Origin: Rheum nobile
Lineage: Eukaryota; Streptophyta; Magnoliopsida; Caryophyllales; Polygonaceae
NCBI GenBank assembly: GCA_027886185.1
Contig: WOAB01000878.1
Coordinates: forward strand, 2,182,001 to 2,246,000
Length of the DNA: 64,000 nt
Direction of reading: 5' to 3'
Shown here: in pieces, positions 43,730-55,659 of the stretch
Position numbering within the stretch: the first letter of the stretch is position 1
How the letters are laid out: the number at the start of each line of letters is the position of its first letter
Notes under the pieces: model-generated
What the model was told of the DNA's origin: nothing
The model's database searches: none
Seen by the model: only the letters and a program-made list of their open reading frames with translations
Program-made: the position numbers and the translations under genes

Positions 43730-44857
43730 AGAATATGGAAAAATGCACTTTTTTAGTTGGGCCGGACCAAGTATTGGGCTAACAGAAGCCCATAACAGAG
43801 TTTCAAACTTCCCGAGATATTAGGTGTACAGTATAATTGGTCCTTCCACTTCAATATTCTTATTTTCACTCGCAAGCTTTTGTAGGTGGAAGTTGTTAGA
43901 AGTTAGAACTTAGTTATGTAAGCTTCAATAATCGTTATTAGTATGTGAAATATCAATTTATGATTATATGCATATTTTAATCTACCTTAAATATTCATTA
44001 ATAGGAATCGTGGTTTGACCAAGGGGAGGAGTTACGATGGCAAGGTTAATAATCCTAATGACTCTTTTGAGGGATAGAACTTACATGATAAACATTTAAA
44101 CCTATATATGTAATTTTGAGGTACTTTCAAGCATAGATAGATGGAGATTAAATAAAAGTTTGATATATAATAATGTTAATTTCATTACAATTGTAACGTA
44201 TTTTGAGCCTATTTGAGACAAATAAGGTCCCCCCTTATTCAGATCAAAAGAAACAATTCTCTTTCCATTATAATTATACCACATTATACTTATGCTAAGG
44301 AGAAATAGATAAATAATTCTAAATTTTCATTTTGCTTACTCGATCTAGTCACTAATTTTAATGTCAACGTGACACCCTCTTGTGGCATGACATGCCATTT
44401 TGTTTTTATTTGAAAAAAAAAGAGCTCGACCTCAACGTCGGAAAAAACTCGGAAATTAAGTTAGTATAATAGATACGGGGATTTTTTATTTTTTTGATAA
44501 AATAAGAATTAGACCGGAAATCACAAAAGATCGGTTTTTTAGTCTATTGTATCTTGCGGACGAGAACTACAAGTTCTAAATTATCTCTAAAATCTTTCGA
44601 AAGACTTTGCTGGGCCAGCTTCACAATGTGATCAGCAACAACGTTAGTATCTCGAAAGATACGGGAAAATATTTATATGGACATTAATAAGATTGTTTAC
44701 ATAAATACAGCGATACACGCACAATATATATAATACATTGTCATACACATGTCTTTAAAAGTGTCCAACAAATATGAAAATGGAACAATATTTGGTAATA
44801 AAATAGTATCACACCACAACGAAAATATAAAACAATAGGAAAATGGAATAACATCCT
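43730..44857. other. Intergenic DNA with a LINE tail
   Basis: AT-rich and non-coding except for a short LINE relic at 44475-44665. Confidence 0.5.
44475..44665 (-). pseudogene. LINE RNase H C-terminal fragment
   Basis: On the minus strand 44665 to about 44545 reads RDTNVVADHIVKLAQQ and then ends in a stop, like the C-terminal HxxR(D/E)xNxxAD block of plant LINE RNase H domains. It is followed by a tail ending TTATC and an A-rich run (complement of 44480-44500). A short 5'-truncated L1-type insertion. Confidence 0.55.
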
Positions 44858-44866
44858 ATAAATAAC

Positions 44867-45140
44867 GGAAGAATTCTGTACACTACAATTTTTTTCTGGG
44901 TATACTACAGTTTAAAACGCAGAAATCTTGCTTAAGCAAGATTTATGCGTTTCAAGGCAAATTGTACCCAGAAAAGGCATTTCGGTATAAATTTGAAACG
45001 TAGGTATTTTGCTTAAGCAAAATACCTGCGTTTCAACCAATTTTTTTTTTTTTTTAAAAGCTGAAACGCAGGATTCCTGCGTTTCAGCTTTTTAAACATA
45101 TGACCGTTTTGAAACGCAAGCATTCTGCTTAAGCAGAATT
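44867..45140. repeat. Left TIR of the MULE, palindrome array
   Basis: After TACACTACAATTTTTTTCTGGG come successive near-perfect palindromes: about 44914-44952 (core GCTTAAGC), 44995-45034 (core GCTTAAGC), 45061-45087 (core GGATTCC) and a partial one near 45112-45147. All have GAAACGCA-type arms. The last two share GGTCATATG-like flanks in opposite sense. Confidence 0.8.
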
Positions 45141-45246
45141 CTCAAAACGGTCATATTTCAACGGTCGAATTTAGCCTTTTATAAGAAGTCCCCATCACTT
45201 GTTGTGGGAATACACCACCAAATCCGAGCATAAAATTATTTCGTAA

Positions 45247-48200
45247 ATGTCTAGTAGTGAAGAAGAAGCGGATTATAGCACCGAAGAAGAGTTCGAATTT
45301 GAGAGCGACCACGAAGATGAAATTTTGCCCAATGACGAAGACGATCCAAATTTCGATATTTCAAACTTTCCGGTTAGTAATGCATTATATTATAGAATGT
45401 GTTTATAGTTGGAGCATATAGATTTCGATATGAATATTATAATTGGAAATAAGTTTAAATAAATGTTTACTTTTGTAGATATGAATTCGTATTTGTAGTA
45501 GATATGATCTTGTACGTATTTGTAGATTTAGATATAAATAGTAAAGTTTTTATATATTTTGATATAATAGGTAAATTTGTTTGTGTATGCAACAATTAAT
45601 TGTTGGAAATGGATAAAATAACAGGGGAAATTTTATGGAAAGGAATTTGCCACTAATCAGAAGTGGAACAGTCGAGAGGAGTTGGTTGACTGGGCTAAGA
45701 ATTTGGGAAAAGAATTGATGATGTGTTTAGTTATTAGGCAAAGTAACGTGAGGCATGTTAGTTTGACTTGTGAACATTTTGGGAAGCAAAGAATTAGAAA
45801 GGATAAATGTGATTTAGAAGATGAGGAGGCTCGGGAGATTGATGTTGATAGGCGTCCAGGAACAAATTCGAAGAAGTCAGGATGCACATTTGAGCTTATA
45901 GGTGTCCCAGAGAAGAAGAAGAAGTATGAGACAGAGAGTCGTAAATGGATATTGCGCGTATTGAGTGGTGTACACAACCATAAGTTGCCGCTTAGCTTCG
46001 AAGGCCATGCAATCATTGGTCGATTAGCCGATGAAGAGAAGATTTTGGTGCGGAATTTAGGTGAGTCATTTGTCCCCCCCTCTGCTATTTGTAAAGCGTT
46101 GAAAAAATCCTTCACAGGAAATGTGACATCGGCAAAACAAGTTTCCAACTACCTACAAAATTTGCAATTCGAGGATCGTGGGGATTTGACGGTCACCCAA
46201 TGGACACTCAATTTTATGAAACAACACAAATATGAAGTGTTTCCATTGAGGGAGAAGCTAACTAATGAGGTGGATGTCTTATTTTTTGCCCACCCTGACT
46301 CACTGAGGCTTCTTAAGAGGTTCCCATATGTTATCATCATTGACGCCACATACAAGACAAACAAGTATGTAACTTATTGAAGCAATAATTGTAATTATGA
46401 ATATGGTAGGAAATTTGGATATGCACTAATATTTTGTTGCCTTTGTCGTTAGGTATAACATGCCTTTGGTGGAGATTGTCGGTTTTACGTGTACTCACAA
46501 GACCTTCAACATTGCCTATGCATTTACGAAGAAAGAAGAGATTGTGCATTACACTTTCATCATGAAGAAGTTGCGTTATTTGTGTGAGGAGGCCAAAGTC
46601 ATGCCAACGGCGATAATGACCGATCGAGAGAAGTCCCTCATCAATGCAATCCATTTGATCTTCCCAGAGGTTAAACACCTTTTGTGTTGGGTGCATATAA
46701 AGCACAACATTGAGGCTTATAGTTCCCCTATTTTGAAGAGTAAAGTAAAGGTAAAAGCTTTTTGCAGGCAATGTTGGGGATTGTTTTGCTCAACCACGGA
46801 AGAAAGCTACGAAGAGAGGCTTGCAGCATTGAAGAAGTCATGGAAGAGTGGGTTGATTAGATATGTTGAGAAGCAGTGGCTTACACCTTACAAGAAAAAC
46901 ATAGTTAGAGCGTGGACGGACCACCATCTCCACTTTTTCACAAGGACATCTAACAGGTATCCCAACTTCAAATCTTATAGATATTTGCATAAGTGATCTA
47001 TAATATATTAACCTCGTTGTTATATGGTTTGAAAGGGTTGAGGATATGCACAAGGTGTTGAAAAAAATTGTGGATTCAAGTATAGGCGGATTTAATCGAA
47101 TGTCGGTGAGGATCCACTCAGCGATTGAGAGCCAAGTTTGCAAGGTTAGGGCAAGCATGGAGATGTCACAGATCAAGATGCCCACATGTTACAACCGCAT
47201 GGTTCCAACAGTTCGGGTTGTGTTTTCTAGGCTATTCTACAGAGTGTCGGATCGGGCCTTGAGGAAGTTGTATGCCATGTATCAGCAGCTACTGGACGGT
47301 GATTTCAAAGATGAGTGCGATGATTTCTGGATGAGAGAGTGCCTTGGCCTACCATGCATCCACACAGTTGCGTTTGCTATCATTGATAAGAATCCAATCA
47401 TGCCTTCTGAGATACACCGCTTTTGGAGGCAGATCGAATGGGATAGGATAGTTTGTTCCGACACAGACGATGTTGTTTGTGACAACGTCAATATTACAGT
47501 TGCAGAGATGAGGTGCATTGAATTTGGAGAGAGGGTGAAGAGGCGTGAGTTACCGAAATCAACAGTAGATCATATTTCGGAGGTTTACTATGACTTAGAG
47601 TATCCGCATGAGTCAACCATGCGGCAACCCACAATGATCAAGGCAAAAGGAAAACCGGTGGGGTCGTGCAAGTATTCCACCGAGAGAGATCCGATTAGGG
47701 TTGAGTATGCAAGGGCGGATCTTGATAAGCTAGAGAAGGAGAAAGAGCAGGAGAAGGGCAAGCAGAAGGGAAGCCAAGGAAGAAGTTGGCCTAGAAAGGG
47801 CCAAGAAGAACCTGTTTTTGTTTATGTAGAAGAACATGTTCACGTTGATCAAGAACCGTGTGGACCACAGTTTCCCGGGGAACCCATCAATCACATGGGA
47901 ATGGACTTTGGAGTCAACAACATTGATTACTTTTGGTATCCGTTCATTAGGGAGGTGAGGAATGTAGTTGGAGACGGACATTGTGGCTACCGCTCACTAT
48001 GTGTATTGTTGGGCGAAGATGAGGGGAACTACAGGAGGATTCGATTCAATTTGGCATCTCACTTGGTCGACAACAGAGCCTTGTACGAGCCCGTGTTGGC
48101 AAGACTAAACCCTGGGAAGTCATTTGAGCAATATGCAGTTGAGGTGAACTACTTCTTTAGTCCTTGCGGACCGAGGTTCTGGTGCGACATGCCCATGGTC

Positions 48201-48410
48201 GGTCTACTGTTTGCCACAGTGTATCGGGTTGCTTTGGCATTCTTGTCTTGGAATGGTCTGTGCTTATGCTTGCCAATGATGACATCGCAATCAAGTCTCA
48301 ATGGTAATGGGATACGGATATTGACCATGGCTCAAGTTGGAAATCGAGAGAAACCACCACAGCACCGTCAATCGGAATCTGCAGAATTTGCACAACATCG
48401 TGCAGTGTGA
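45247..48410 (+). CDS. MULE transposase fused to a truncated OTU cysteine-protease domain
   Basis: Four exons (45247-45372, 45625-46364, 46453-46956, 47036-48410) with GT-AG borders join to 914 uninterrupted codons. An acidic start (MSSSEEEADYSTEEEFEFES) is followed by a FAR1-like DNA-binding region ending GVHNHKLP. The MULE catalytic core has the DDE acids in VIIDATYKTN, TAIMTDREKS and SNRVEDMHK, plus CWVHIKHN. A SWIM-like zinc finger reads CLGLPCIHTVAF. After a basic linker (KEKEQEKGKQKGSQGR) comes an OTU-type domain with the catalytic Asp/Cys block VVGDGHCGYRSL. The OTU part loses homology at about residue 860, before the expected catalytic His, where the gene meets the convergent PMD gene. 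The transposase part looks intact. The OTU protease is probably inactive. Confidence 0.88.
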
Positions 48411-50884
48411 TGGTAATCTCGCCCCAGGGGAAATGGAAGGAGTTGGTCTCCGGATGCCACCTCTCGACGAATGCTGATATGAGAACCGAGTCCATCCGTC
48501 GAAACTCCAACGTCCCCAATGCAGTCAGCCCGCTGCGCTGCGCCAAAGTCCACCATGACCCATCCTCGTCCGTCCTATACCGGTGTATATCATCAAAGTG
48601 TGGATGACGAACGAAGGTCCTGAGGATCCTCCTCATCTGAAACAATAAATTTTGTGTATTTAAGATTAATGTACATTTTTTTTTTTTGGTTTTCCAAACA
48701 TTTGAAAATTTAAAAGAAAATTTTTATACATACCGGATCCTGATGCGGGGGAAAGTGTACTAGGGGAGCCAAAATGTCTATGGCTACCCCTGCCTCCTGC
48801 TGCGTCGCCATCCATAAAAGGGGTGCGATGTGGGTAGGATAGGATGGGATCAGGTCTCTCCGACGAGGACCTCCTGACATCCAGTTCCCCTCCTGCCTTA
48901 GAGGTATAGGGCCAGCAGGGGGGCAGGATGGGGGGCAGGAGGGAGGGCAATGTGCTCCATAATGGGTGGCCCCTCTGCCTCAGGTGGGGGAGAAGGTGCC
49001 TCAGAAGTCTGCGTCGCACGAGGAGGGGGCATGTCGTCAACTCTATCAGCATCTGTGGAGGGCTCAAATGTCTCATGCCAGCCTTGCTCCGTCGCCTCAA
49101 AAACTGGAGAACGTGTGTACTCATCCTGGCCAATATCAACCTCATCATCCGAAGATGACGACTCAGACTCAGTCGGATGATCCTCGGGCTCAGCAGACTC
49201 GGTCGGATGATCCTCGGGCTGCCCAACATCTCTCTGTAATGCAACGTCTACCTGTCTGCTCAGCTGAGATGTAGAACCACGTCGTGCAGAAGCTGTGATC
49301 CCTCGTTCTTTGGGCTTACGAGGACCACGACGCTTCGCTCTAACAGATCTGCCGCACGCCTCCAATATGCCCTTTATTTTAATTATTTGTTAATTCTTAA
49401 TAATTCCTATTAATGTTTAAATTCTATTTCTATTTGTTTTTATATAGACAATAATCTTAATATTCTTTATTTTGACATTTAATTTATTTCTATTCTAAAT
49501 AAATTATTTATTTCTAAAATTAATTGTCAAATTTCCTAAATCATATCGTTATCTTCGGACGACAAGGTTTTAATTTCTAATTTTTTTAATATTTTATTTC
49601 GATTAGATCACTCATTATTATTTTATATTTTAATTATTTTTTATTTCTTAATAATTATTAATAATGTTTTAAATTCTAATTCTACTTGATTTCTAAATTA
49701 CTTGTTAATAATGTTTTAATTTCTAATTTTTTTATTGTTTTATTTCGATTAGATCACTCGTTATTATTTCATATTGTTTTTAAATAAATTATTATATTTA
49801 AATTATTGTTTATTTCTTAATAGTTATTAATAATGTTATAATTTCAAATTCTAATTGTTTTTATATAAACAATAATTTCTATTGGACATTAATATTCATA
49901 TTCTTTATTATGAAATTTATTTAATTTCTATTCTAAATTACTTGCTAAACTAATTGTTATTTTGGTAGTTGTTATTTAATTTGTATTCTAAATCATATAG
50001 ATCGTGCTATTAAAATCATGCATTTAATTTACGCAACCATAAATCATGCTATTAAACACATTTTAAATATATTTTAAATTTTAATCACTTTTTATTTACG
50101 CAACCATAAATCATGCTATTAAACACATTTCGATATTCATGCTATTAATTCATGTATGCGGATATTTATATCATATTAAACACAATTTAAAATTTATTTA
50201 AAATTTAAAATATACCTGTCGAATATCGGTAGAAGAAGATACTATCGGTGCATCTGGTACGGTAGACGAAGAGGCTACCTTGTGCTGCTTCCGAGACTTT
50301 CCCGCGTCGCAGCCTTTCCCGCGTTTTTGGGTCACCGGCCCTACAGTACTTCCGGCGGCTTTCCCGGCGACTCCATCTTTCCCGGCGACTCCATCTTTCC
50401 CGGCGACACCTCCAGTACACACGCCGGCAAAAGCATCCAACGCCAGCCCAACCACCTGAGCCACTGCCTCGTCCCCCACCGCCGTCGCCCTCTGCTTCCT
50501 CGCCCTTTGCTCCGACTGAGCATCAACACCGTCGCCCTCTGCTCCGACTGCTGGCGTTGTCGCTCCGTCACCTCCCCCACCGCCAGCCAAGCTCTCGTCT
50601 CCAGCCAAGTTCACTGTTGCCGCCGGAGAAGACGATGAGAGCGCCGCCGGTTGTCTTCGTCCGCTATCGTCTTCGTCTCCGGCTCCACCATTTTTTCGCC
50701 CCAAATCCATTGATTTGTACAGATCCAAATCCAAATAGGAAGAATCAAAATCAAAATCGAAATAGGAAGAAGAAGGAAGAAGAAGACGATGGAAGAAGAG
50801 GGATGAAGGCGCCGGGGAAGTTGATGGCGGCGGCTGACCTAGCGGGAGATGGAAGACGCGAGAGATGGAAGACGAGTGAAACAC
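48298..50884 (-). pseudogene. Plant mobile domain (PMD) gene, truncated at its 3' end
   Basis: Read from the right TIR inward on the minus strand. A Ser/Gly/Ala-rich first exon (about 50884-50216; MDLGRKNGGAGDEDDSGRR starts about 60 codons in) ends at a GT donor. Exon 2 starts at about 49371 (acidic, TESESSSSDDEVDIGQDEY, then Pro-rich). Exon 3 starts at 48636 after TTTCAG and reads HPHFDDIHRYR, LISAFVERWHPETNSFHFPW and GEITITLHDVVQILQIPIDG. This is the start of the plant mobile domain known from MAIN/MAIL proteins and PP7-long-form-like genes, here followed by unrelated sequence after GAVV (about 48357). The end of exon 2 is uncertain. Function within the element is unknown. Confidence 0.72.
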
Positions 50885-50919
50885 GAGATCTTGCGTTTCA
50901 TTTCACTTAAAGGGGGAGG

Positions 50920-51158
50920 GCTGAAACGCAATATTTTTGCTTAAGCAAAAATATTGCGTTTCAGCTTTTAAAAAAAAATAAAAATGGTTGAAACGCAGGA
51001 ATCCTGCTTAAGCATGATTCCTGCGTTTCAAATTTATACAGAAACGACTTTTTTGGGTACAATTTGTCTTGAAACGCAAAAATTTTGTTTAAGCAAGATT
51101 TCTGTGTTTCAAACTGTAGTATACCCAGAAAAAAATTGTAGTGTACAGAACCTTTACC
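50920..51158. repeat. Right TIR of the MULE, palindrome array
   Basis: Contains a perfect 46-bp palindrome at 50920-50965 (core GCTTAAGC) and near-perfect ones at about 50991-51030 and 51071-51112, with the same GAAACGCA arms as the left TIR, ending GTGTACAGAACCTTTACC. Confidence 0.82.
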
Positions 51159-51167
51159 ATAAATAAC

Positions 51168-51840
51168 ATGATTTTCTTATAGTTTCAAATATAATATGAT
51201 ACATTGGGGGAAACAATATCCTCGGTGACATAAAAGGGGCATTGACCCGAAGCACTCGGTCATCAAATAATCCTCCAAATCCGCCGAAGTGATCTACCAA
51301 CATTATACTACGGAGTATAATATAACGCTAATTATGAGAAGTAACCCAACTTTGAATATAAATGCGAAAATTAGAATTTAAAGTTATAGAAAAAGGGTTA
51401 CTTCGAATATAATTGCGAGAGTTAGACTTTAAAGTTATAGAAAAAAAATTTATTTAAGTTTGTTAGCATATGTTCATGGTCACCCATTAGAAAAATCGTA
51501 TAAAAAATAACACTTCCTATGGTATGAGGTTTGAAAAATAGCACAAGTAATCACTAAAATTTTCGATCATCGACACTAAAGTTACTCGTAGTTGGTTTTG
51601 AGAAGTGTTATAGATTTATAATGCTATGTAAACATTATAACAATGAAAAAGTTGGTCGTTAATGGTACTTGATTTCAACGAAATATCTAGAGAAATGCAT
51701 GCACTAAACTGTTGTGAAATATCCACTTGGACATTTGTGTAGTAATATTATTTTAGGTTTAGTATATTCATAATACAAACCTAGACACCTAGACATGAAC
51801 TTCATGACTAAGTTGATTTTTATTACACGAGTATCTATAT
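51168..51840. other. Intergenic DNA
   Basis: AT-rich, no coding or transposon termini recognised. A local repeat GCGA(A/G)(A/G)(A/G)TTAGA(A/C)TTTAAAGTTATAGAAAAA occurs twice at about 51360-51450. Confidence 0.45.
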
Positions 51841-53082
51841 AATAATATAATGACTGTGAATTCGGTGAAAATGAACATTATAGTGGGAAATGAGAATATC
51901 TTTTAAGATTAGACTATTATTTAAGTGGTCATGGCCCATGTGCCATATGGATAATTAACAGGTCAACGTCGGCGTTGACCGGTCAACGTTTTTTTTTTTC
52001 GGAGCCACTTTTTGACTTTAGATGGCATGTGCATACAGTTTGACTTGTGTGTGCATCTATATTGTCATATATGTGCATCAAAATTTTATAAGGCGTTGTC
52101 CGGCCTAAGTTTTTTTTTCTCGGGTCCACCTTTTGCTTGCGCAGGCATGTGCACTATTTTTGGCTTGTGTGTGCATCAATATTGACTTGTATGTGCATAA
52201 AAATGTTATAAGGTATTGTCCAGCCATTTTTTTCATTCAATTATTTTCAGCCAAACTTTTTTTCCAAAATTATTTTTTTGCTTGAGATGACATGTGCATA
52301 CATTTTGGCTTGTATGTGCATCAATATTGACATGTATGTGCATCTAAAGATTGTAAAAAAAATGCATTGTATTCTAGAGAAAATGTGCATGAGTTGTACA
52401 CTGTATGTGCATAAGTTTTGACATGTGCACATTCAAACAAAAAAGACATGTGTTTCAAATGGTATGCACGTACAAACCAAAAACTTATGCACATATCAAG
52501 CCAAGAAAATAATGCATACAAGTAAAATTTAGATGCACAGACAATTCAAAATCAACGCACTTACAAGACAAAACCTATGCACATTCTATAAAGTGTATAA
52601 GATTTTACATGTATGTGCATAAGTTTTTACTTACAAAAATTAAGTCACACATATAATCAAACCCTATGCACGCCTAGTCCAATTTACATGTACATGCAAG
52701 CAAAAAGACATGCATTTCAAAGAGTATATACATACAAGCCAAAACTCATGCACATTTCAACCCGAGAAAACAATGCACACAAGTAGAATTTAGATGCACA
52801 TACATGTCAAAATTTATGTACACACAAGCCAAAACATATGCACATTTTGTGAATTGCATGCATAAGTTTTTGCAGTGCATGAGTTTCCACATACACAAAG
52901 TCACACATATAGTCAAAACCCAATGCAAAATTTATGGAATTTAGATGCACATACAACAAAAAAGACATGCACTTCAAAAGGTATGCACATACAAGCCAAA
53001 GCTCACGCACATAATTTCAACCCAAGAAAATAATGCACACAAGTAGAATTTAGATGCACATATATGTCAAAATCTATGCACA

Positions 53083-54296
53083 CAGAGGCAGATCTACGGG
53101 GGGGGGGGGGGGGGCTAGGGGGGCGGCCGCCCTCGCTCACCGCCGACGAGAAGCTTAGCCGGAGCGATGAGCCCCCCCGACGCCATTGAAGGAGAAGATC
53201 AAGATAGAAGGAGGGAGCCCTTGCTGGCTGCTGCACACGCGAAGAAGTCGCTGAGGCCTGAGGGGAGTGAGGGCGGAGGGCCTAAGTTGCAGACTTGCAG
53301 GGGCAGATCTCAGATCTGGCGGACGGAGTGAAGAAGATGAACTATTTTCATTTATTTTTTTAAGTGTTAAAACGACGTCATTTTGGCCCAATCCAAAACG
53401 ACGTCGTTTTGATGATATTTTAAAACACCTATAACTTTTTCTTTTTAAAAAAAATGAGTTTTAATTGATTATTTTTCCCTTATTTTTCGTTGATGTTCCT
53501 GAGAAGCTACAGACTAAGAACCGGCCGCACCGCACCGACCTTTCCTCTCCAAGTCTTCAACTCCTAATTTTCGGTGGAATTCCGACGTCCTACGCCTCTC
53601 CCGCTGCCTGACGCCGCCGACCAGTCCGGCACGCCCACCGTCTCTCATTTTGTCCAAAAATTGTGAGTTTTAGTTGTTTAGGGTTTAAAGAAAATTGAAA
53701 ATCTTCTATGAATCATATATATATATTTGCTTAAAGATTACATATTTACATTGAATCTATAATTATATATTGAATACTAGTTGAAATATTTGTTTATAGA
53801 CTTATAGTTATATTTTTGGGATTGATTAAATTGTTTGAAATGTTGAACATTGGTTAAATACTTGAATATTTTAATTGATGTAGTTTAAATTGAATTGTTT
53901 ATGTTTAGGAAAATGGACTCGGACTAAGAGAACGACAAATTCAACTACAAATAATGTTGATATGAATGTGGGTGGATTGAATGAGCCTCAAGTTGATATG
54001 AATATGGGTGGATAGAATATGCCTCGAGTTGATATAAATGTGGATGGACCAAGTGAGCCTCAAGTTGATATGAATTTGGGTGGACCGAGTGAATCCCAAA
54101 ATATTGATAACAATGTGGGTGAATCTAGTCCCAAAAGAGCTAAAATGAAGACTATATGTGAAGAGGATATTGTTAGTGATCCGGCATTACGAAAATCAAT
54201 CAACGAATATGATCTTCATATTAGAGATGATGTTAGGAGAGAGTATGTTATAAGTCTTTGAGTCCCCCCTTATAATTCGTTCTAGATCCGCCATTG
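53083..54296 (+). mobile_element. hAT transposon relic
   Basis: 1214 bp with ends CAGAGGCAGATCTA / TCTAGATCCGCCATTG and the perfect 8-bp duplication TATGCACA (53075-53082, 54297-54304). It contains a run of 17 G at 53098-53114. It holds only the N-terminal part of a hAT transposase (see the entry starting at 54019), so it is a deletion derivative. Confidence 0.9.
54019..54261 (+). pseudogene. hAT transposase (TTF-finger/ZMYM1-like) N-terminal fragment
   Basis: After imperfect repeats of VDxNxGGPSEPQ it reads IVSDPALRKSINEYDLHIRD and DVRREYV, which resembles the region just before the TTF zinc finger of plant hAT transposases (consensus SDPGLRxxIxxYHPNxxDxVRRAY). The frame ends at the right end of the element, so the zinc finger, catalytic core and dimerisation domain are deleted. 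An upstream frame (from about 53913, ENGLGLRERQIQLQIMLI-like) may be its first exon. Confidence 0.6.
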
Positions 54297-55062
54297 TATG
54301 CACACACAAGCTAAAACATATGCACATGTTGAGAAGTATATGAGTTTTCACATACACAAAGTCACACATATAGTAAAAAATCCTATACAGATTTTATGCA
54401 ATATCAATGCACATATAAGCAAAAATCAATGCACATGCAGTTACAAGCCAAAAAATGTGACTGAAACAAAAAACTTTGACCGATCAACGTCAACGTTGAC
54501 CGCCGGTGACTGGTTTGACCAGTTATGTTGACCGGTCAAACTCTCAAAAATCAAGTCATGTGTCATGCACATGACCTTTTAATGAAAGTTTAATCCTAAC
54601 CTTTGATTTATTCTCATTTATCACCCTATTATATATTCTCACATGACCCTAATATATTACAATATACAATATTCATTTCATTAGACATGGACTACCCATT
54701 TCAAGCTTTTAGTCCACACAAGAAGGTTTCTTAGCTTCTTCATATGTTTTTTTTGTGTGCTTTTGTCGATCTTGTAATCCGCACATGCACACCCGTCATT
54801 TGGATCGCTTAGTAGGTGTTTGGAGAGGTTGGACAAATCTCACATGAGAAATTAGCAAGATGAAAAAGTATTAATATATTTGATTCGATTTTGGTCGGAT
54901 GCTTGGCTTATGAATGAGTGCTTGATGGATGTTGCTACTAGGGTTCTTTGCGACTCTGAGCATGAGCATTTAGTGTGTGATTATTGGTTGTCAGGATCTG
55001 GTTGGCGTTGAGACATTTTATCGAGCTCCCTGCCTTCGTCGACTCTTCTTAAGCTGGCCGCA

Positions 55063-55422
55063 GTGGCGGTAAATGAGGACCCTTCTGCGGACGACGTGAT
55101 CAGTTGGAAGTCATCTCCTTCAGGTATTTACTCTATGAGCTCAGCTTATGCAGCTATTAATGGTTCCTTTGTTGGGGTGATTACTAATGGGGTGGTATTT
55201 AAGACTATTTGGAAGCTTGCTGCCCCGGATCGTGTGCGCTCGTTTTTGTGGATGGTAATACATGGTCGGATTTTAACTAATGAGGAAAGGGTGCTTAGGC
55301 ACTTGGCCTCCTCTGCTTTGTGTACGTTGTGTGGAGATGATCAGGAATCGTTGGGGCACCTCTTTCGTGACTGTCGTTACACTAGGAGATTATGGCAATT
55401 AACTCGTCTGCCTTACTCGTAG
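55063..55422 (+). pseudogene. LINE zinc-binding RT domain (zf-RVT)
   Basis: ISWKSSPSGIYSMSSAYAAI, FKTIWKLAAPDRVRSFLWMV, CTLCGDDQESLGHLFRDC is the zf-RVT domain that follows plant LINE reverse transcriptases, with the CxxC...H...C pattern intact. A TGA just upstream at about 55009-55011 replaces the Trp expected in GWRWD, so the frame is broken on its 5' side. Confidence 0.8.
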
Positions 55423-55659
55423 ACTGATTTTTTTTCCGGAGGAGTACGGGCTTTGGGTTCGCAGGAACCTTTGTCTCCAGGCTAAAACTGCTGAGGGCGG
55501 GGAATGGTCGGCTTTTTTTGGTATAGCCTTGTGGTGGCTCTGGAAATGGCATAACCAGCGGATATTTAATCACGATGAGTTTCAGGGGGAGAAAGCTCTT
55601 TTTATGGCTGCTTATTCTCGTGAGTATACCTCTGTGGTGGGACGAATGGGGTTGACTGG

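Larger units (their letters stand above)
44867..51158 (+). mobile_element. Mutator-like element (MULE) with transposase-OTU gene and convergent PMD gene
   Basis: 6292 bp flanked by the perfect 9-bp duplication ATAAATAAC (44858-44866, 51159-51167). The inverted ends are nearly identical (left GGAAGAATTCTGTACAC, right complement GGTAAAGGTTCTGTACAC, both followed by TACAATTTTTTTCTGGG) and run for about 200 bp, made largely of GCTTAAGC-centred palindromes. Inside, a plus-strand transposase gene and a minus-strand plant-mobile-domain gene converge near 48360, the same gene arrangement as in maize MuDR (two convergent genes, each starting at a TIR). Confidence 0.93.
51850..54660. mobile_element. 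GTGCAT-rich inverted-repeat element with nested hAT
   Basis: Both ends carry related inverted sequence: left AAATGAGAATATC, TTAAGATTAGAC, GGTCATG, GTCAACG...CGTTGACCGG (about 51885-51990); right, complemented, AAATGAGAATAAATC, TTAGGATTAAAC, GGTCATG, TTGACCGGTCAAC (about 54625-54490). Between them are dozens of short GTGCAT/ATGCAC units with CAAGCCAAAA spacers, changing sense near the middle. Exact edges and target duplication could not be fixed. No coding apart from the nested hAT. Confidence 0.55.

Noticed and set aside
54019..54261. Host gene for an acidic protein
   Set aside because: It sits wholly inside a TSD-bounded hAT element and its end matches the hAT transposase N-terminal motif.
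51960..54540. CRISPR-like array suspected from repeated ATGCACAT words
   Set aside because: Units are too short and irregular, with no unique spacers; this is a plant genome and the words flip strand midway, as in transposon subterminal repeats.
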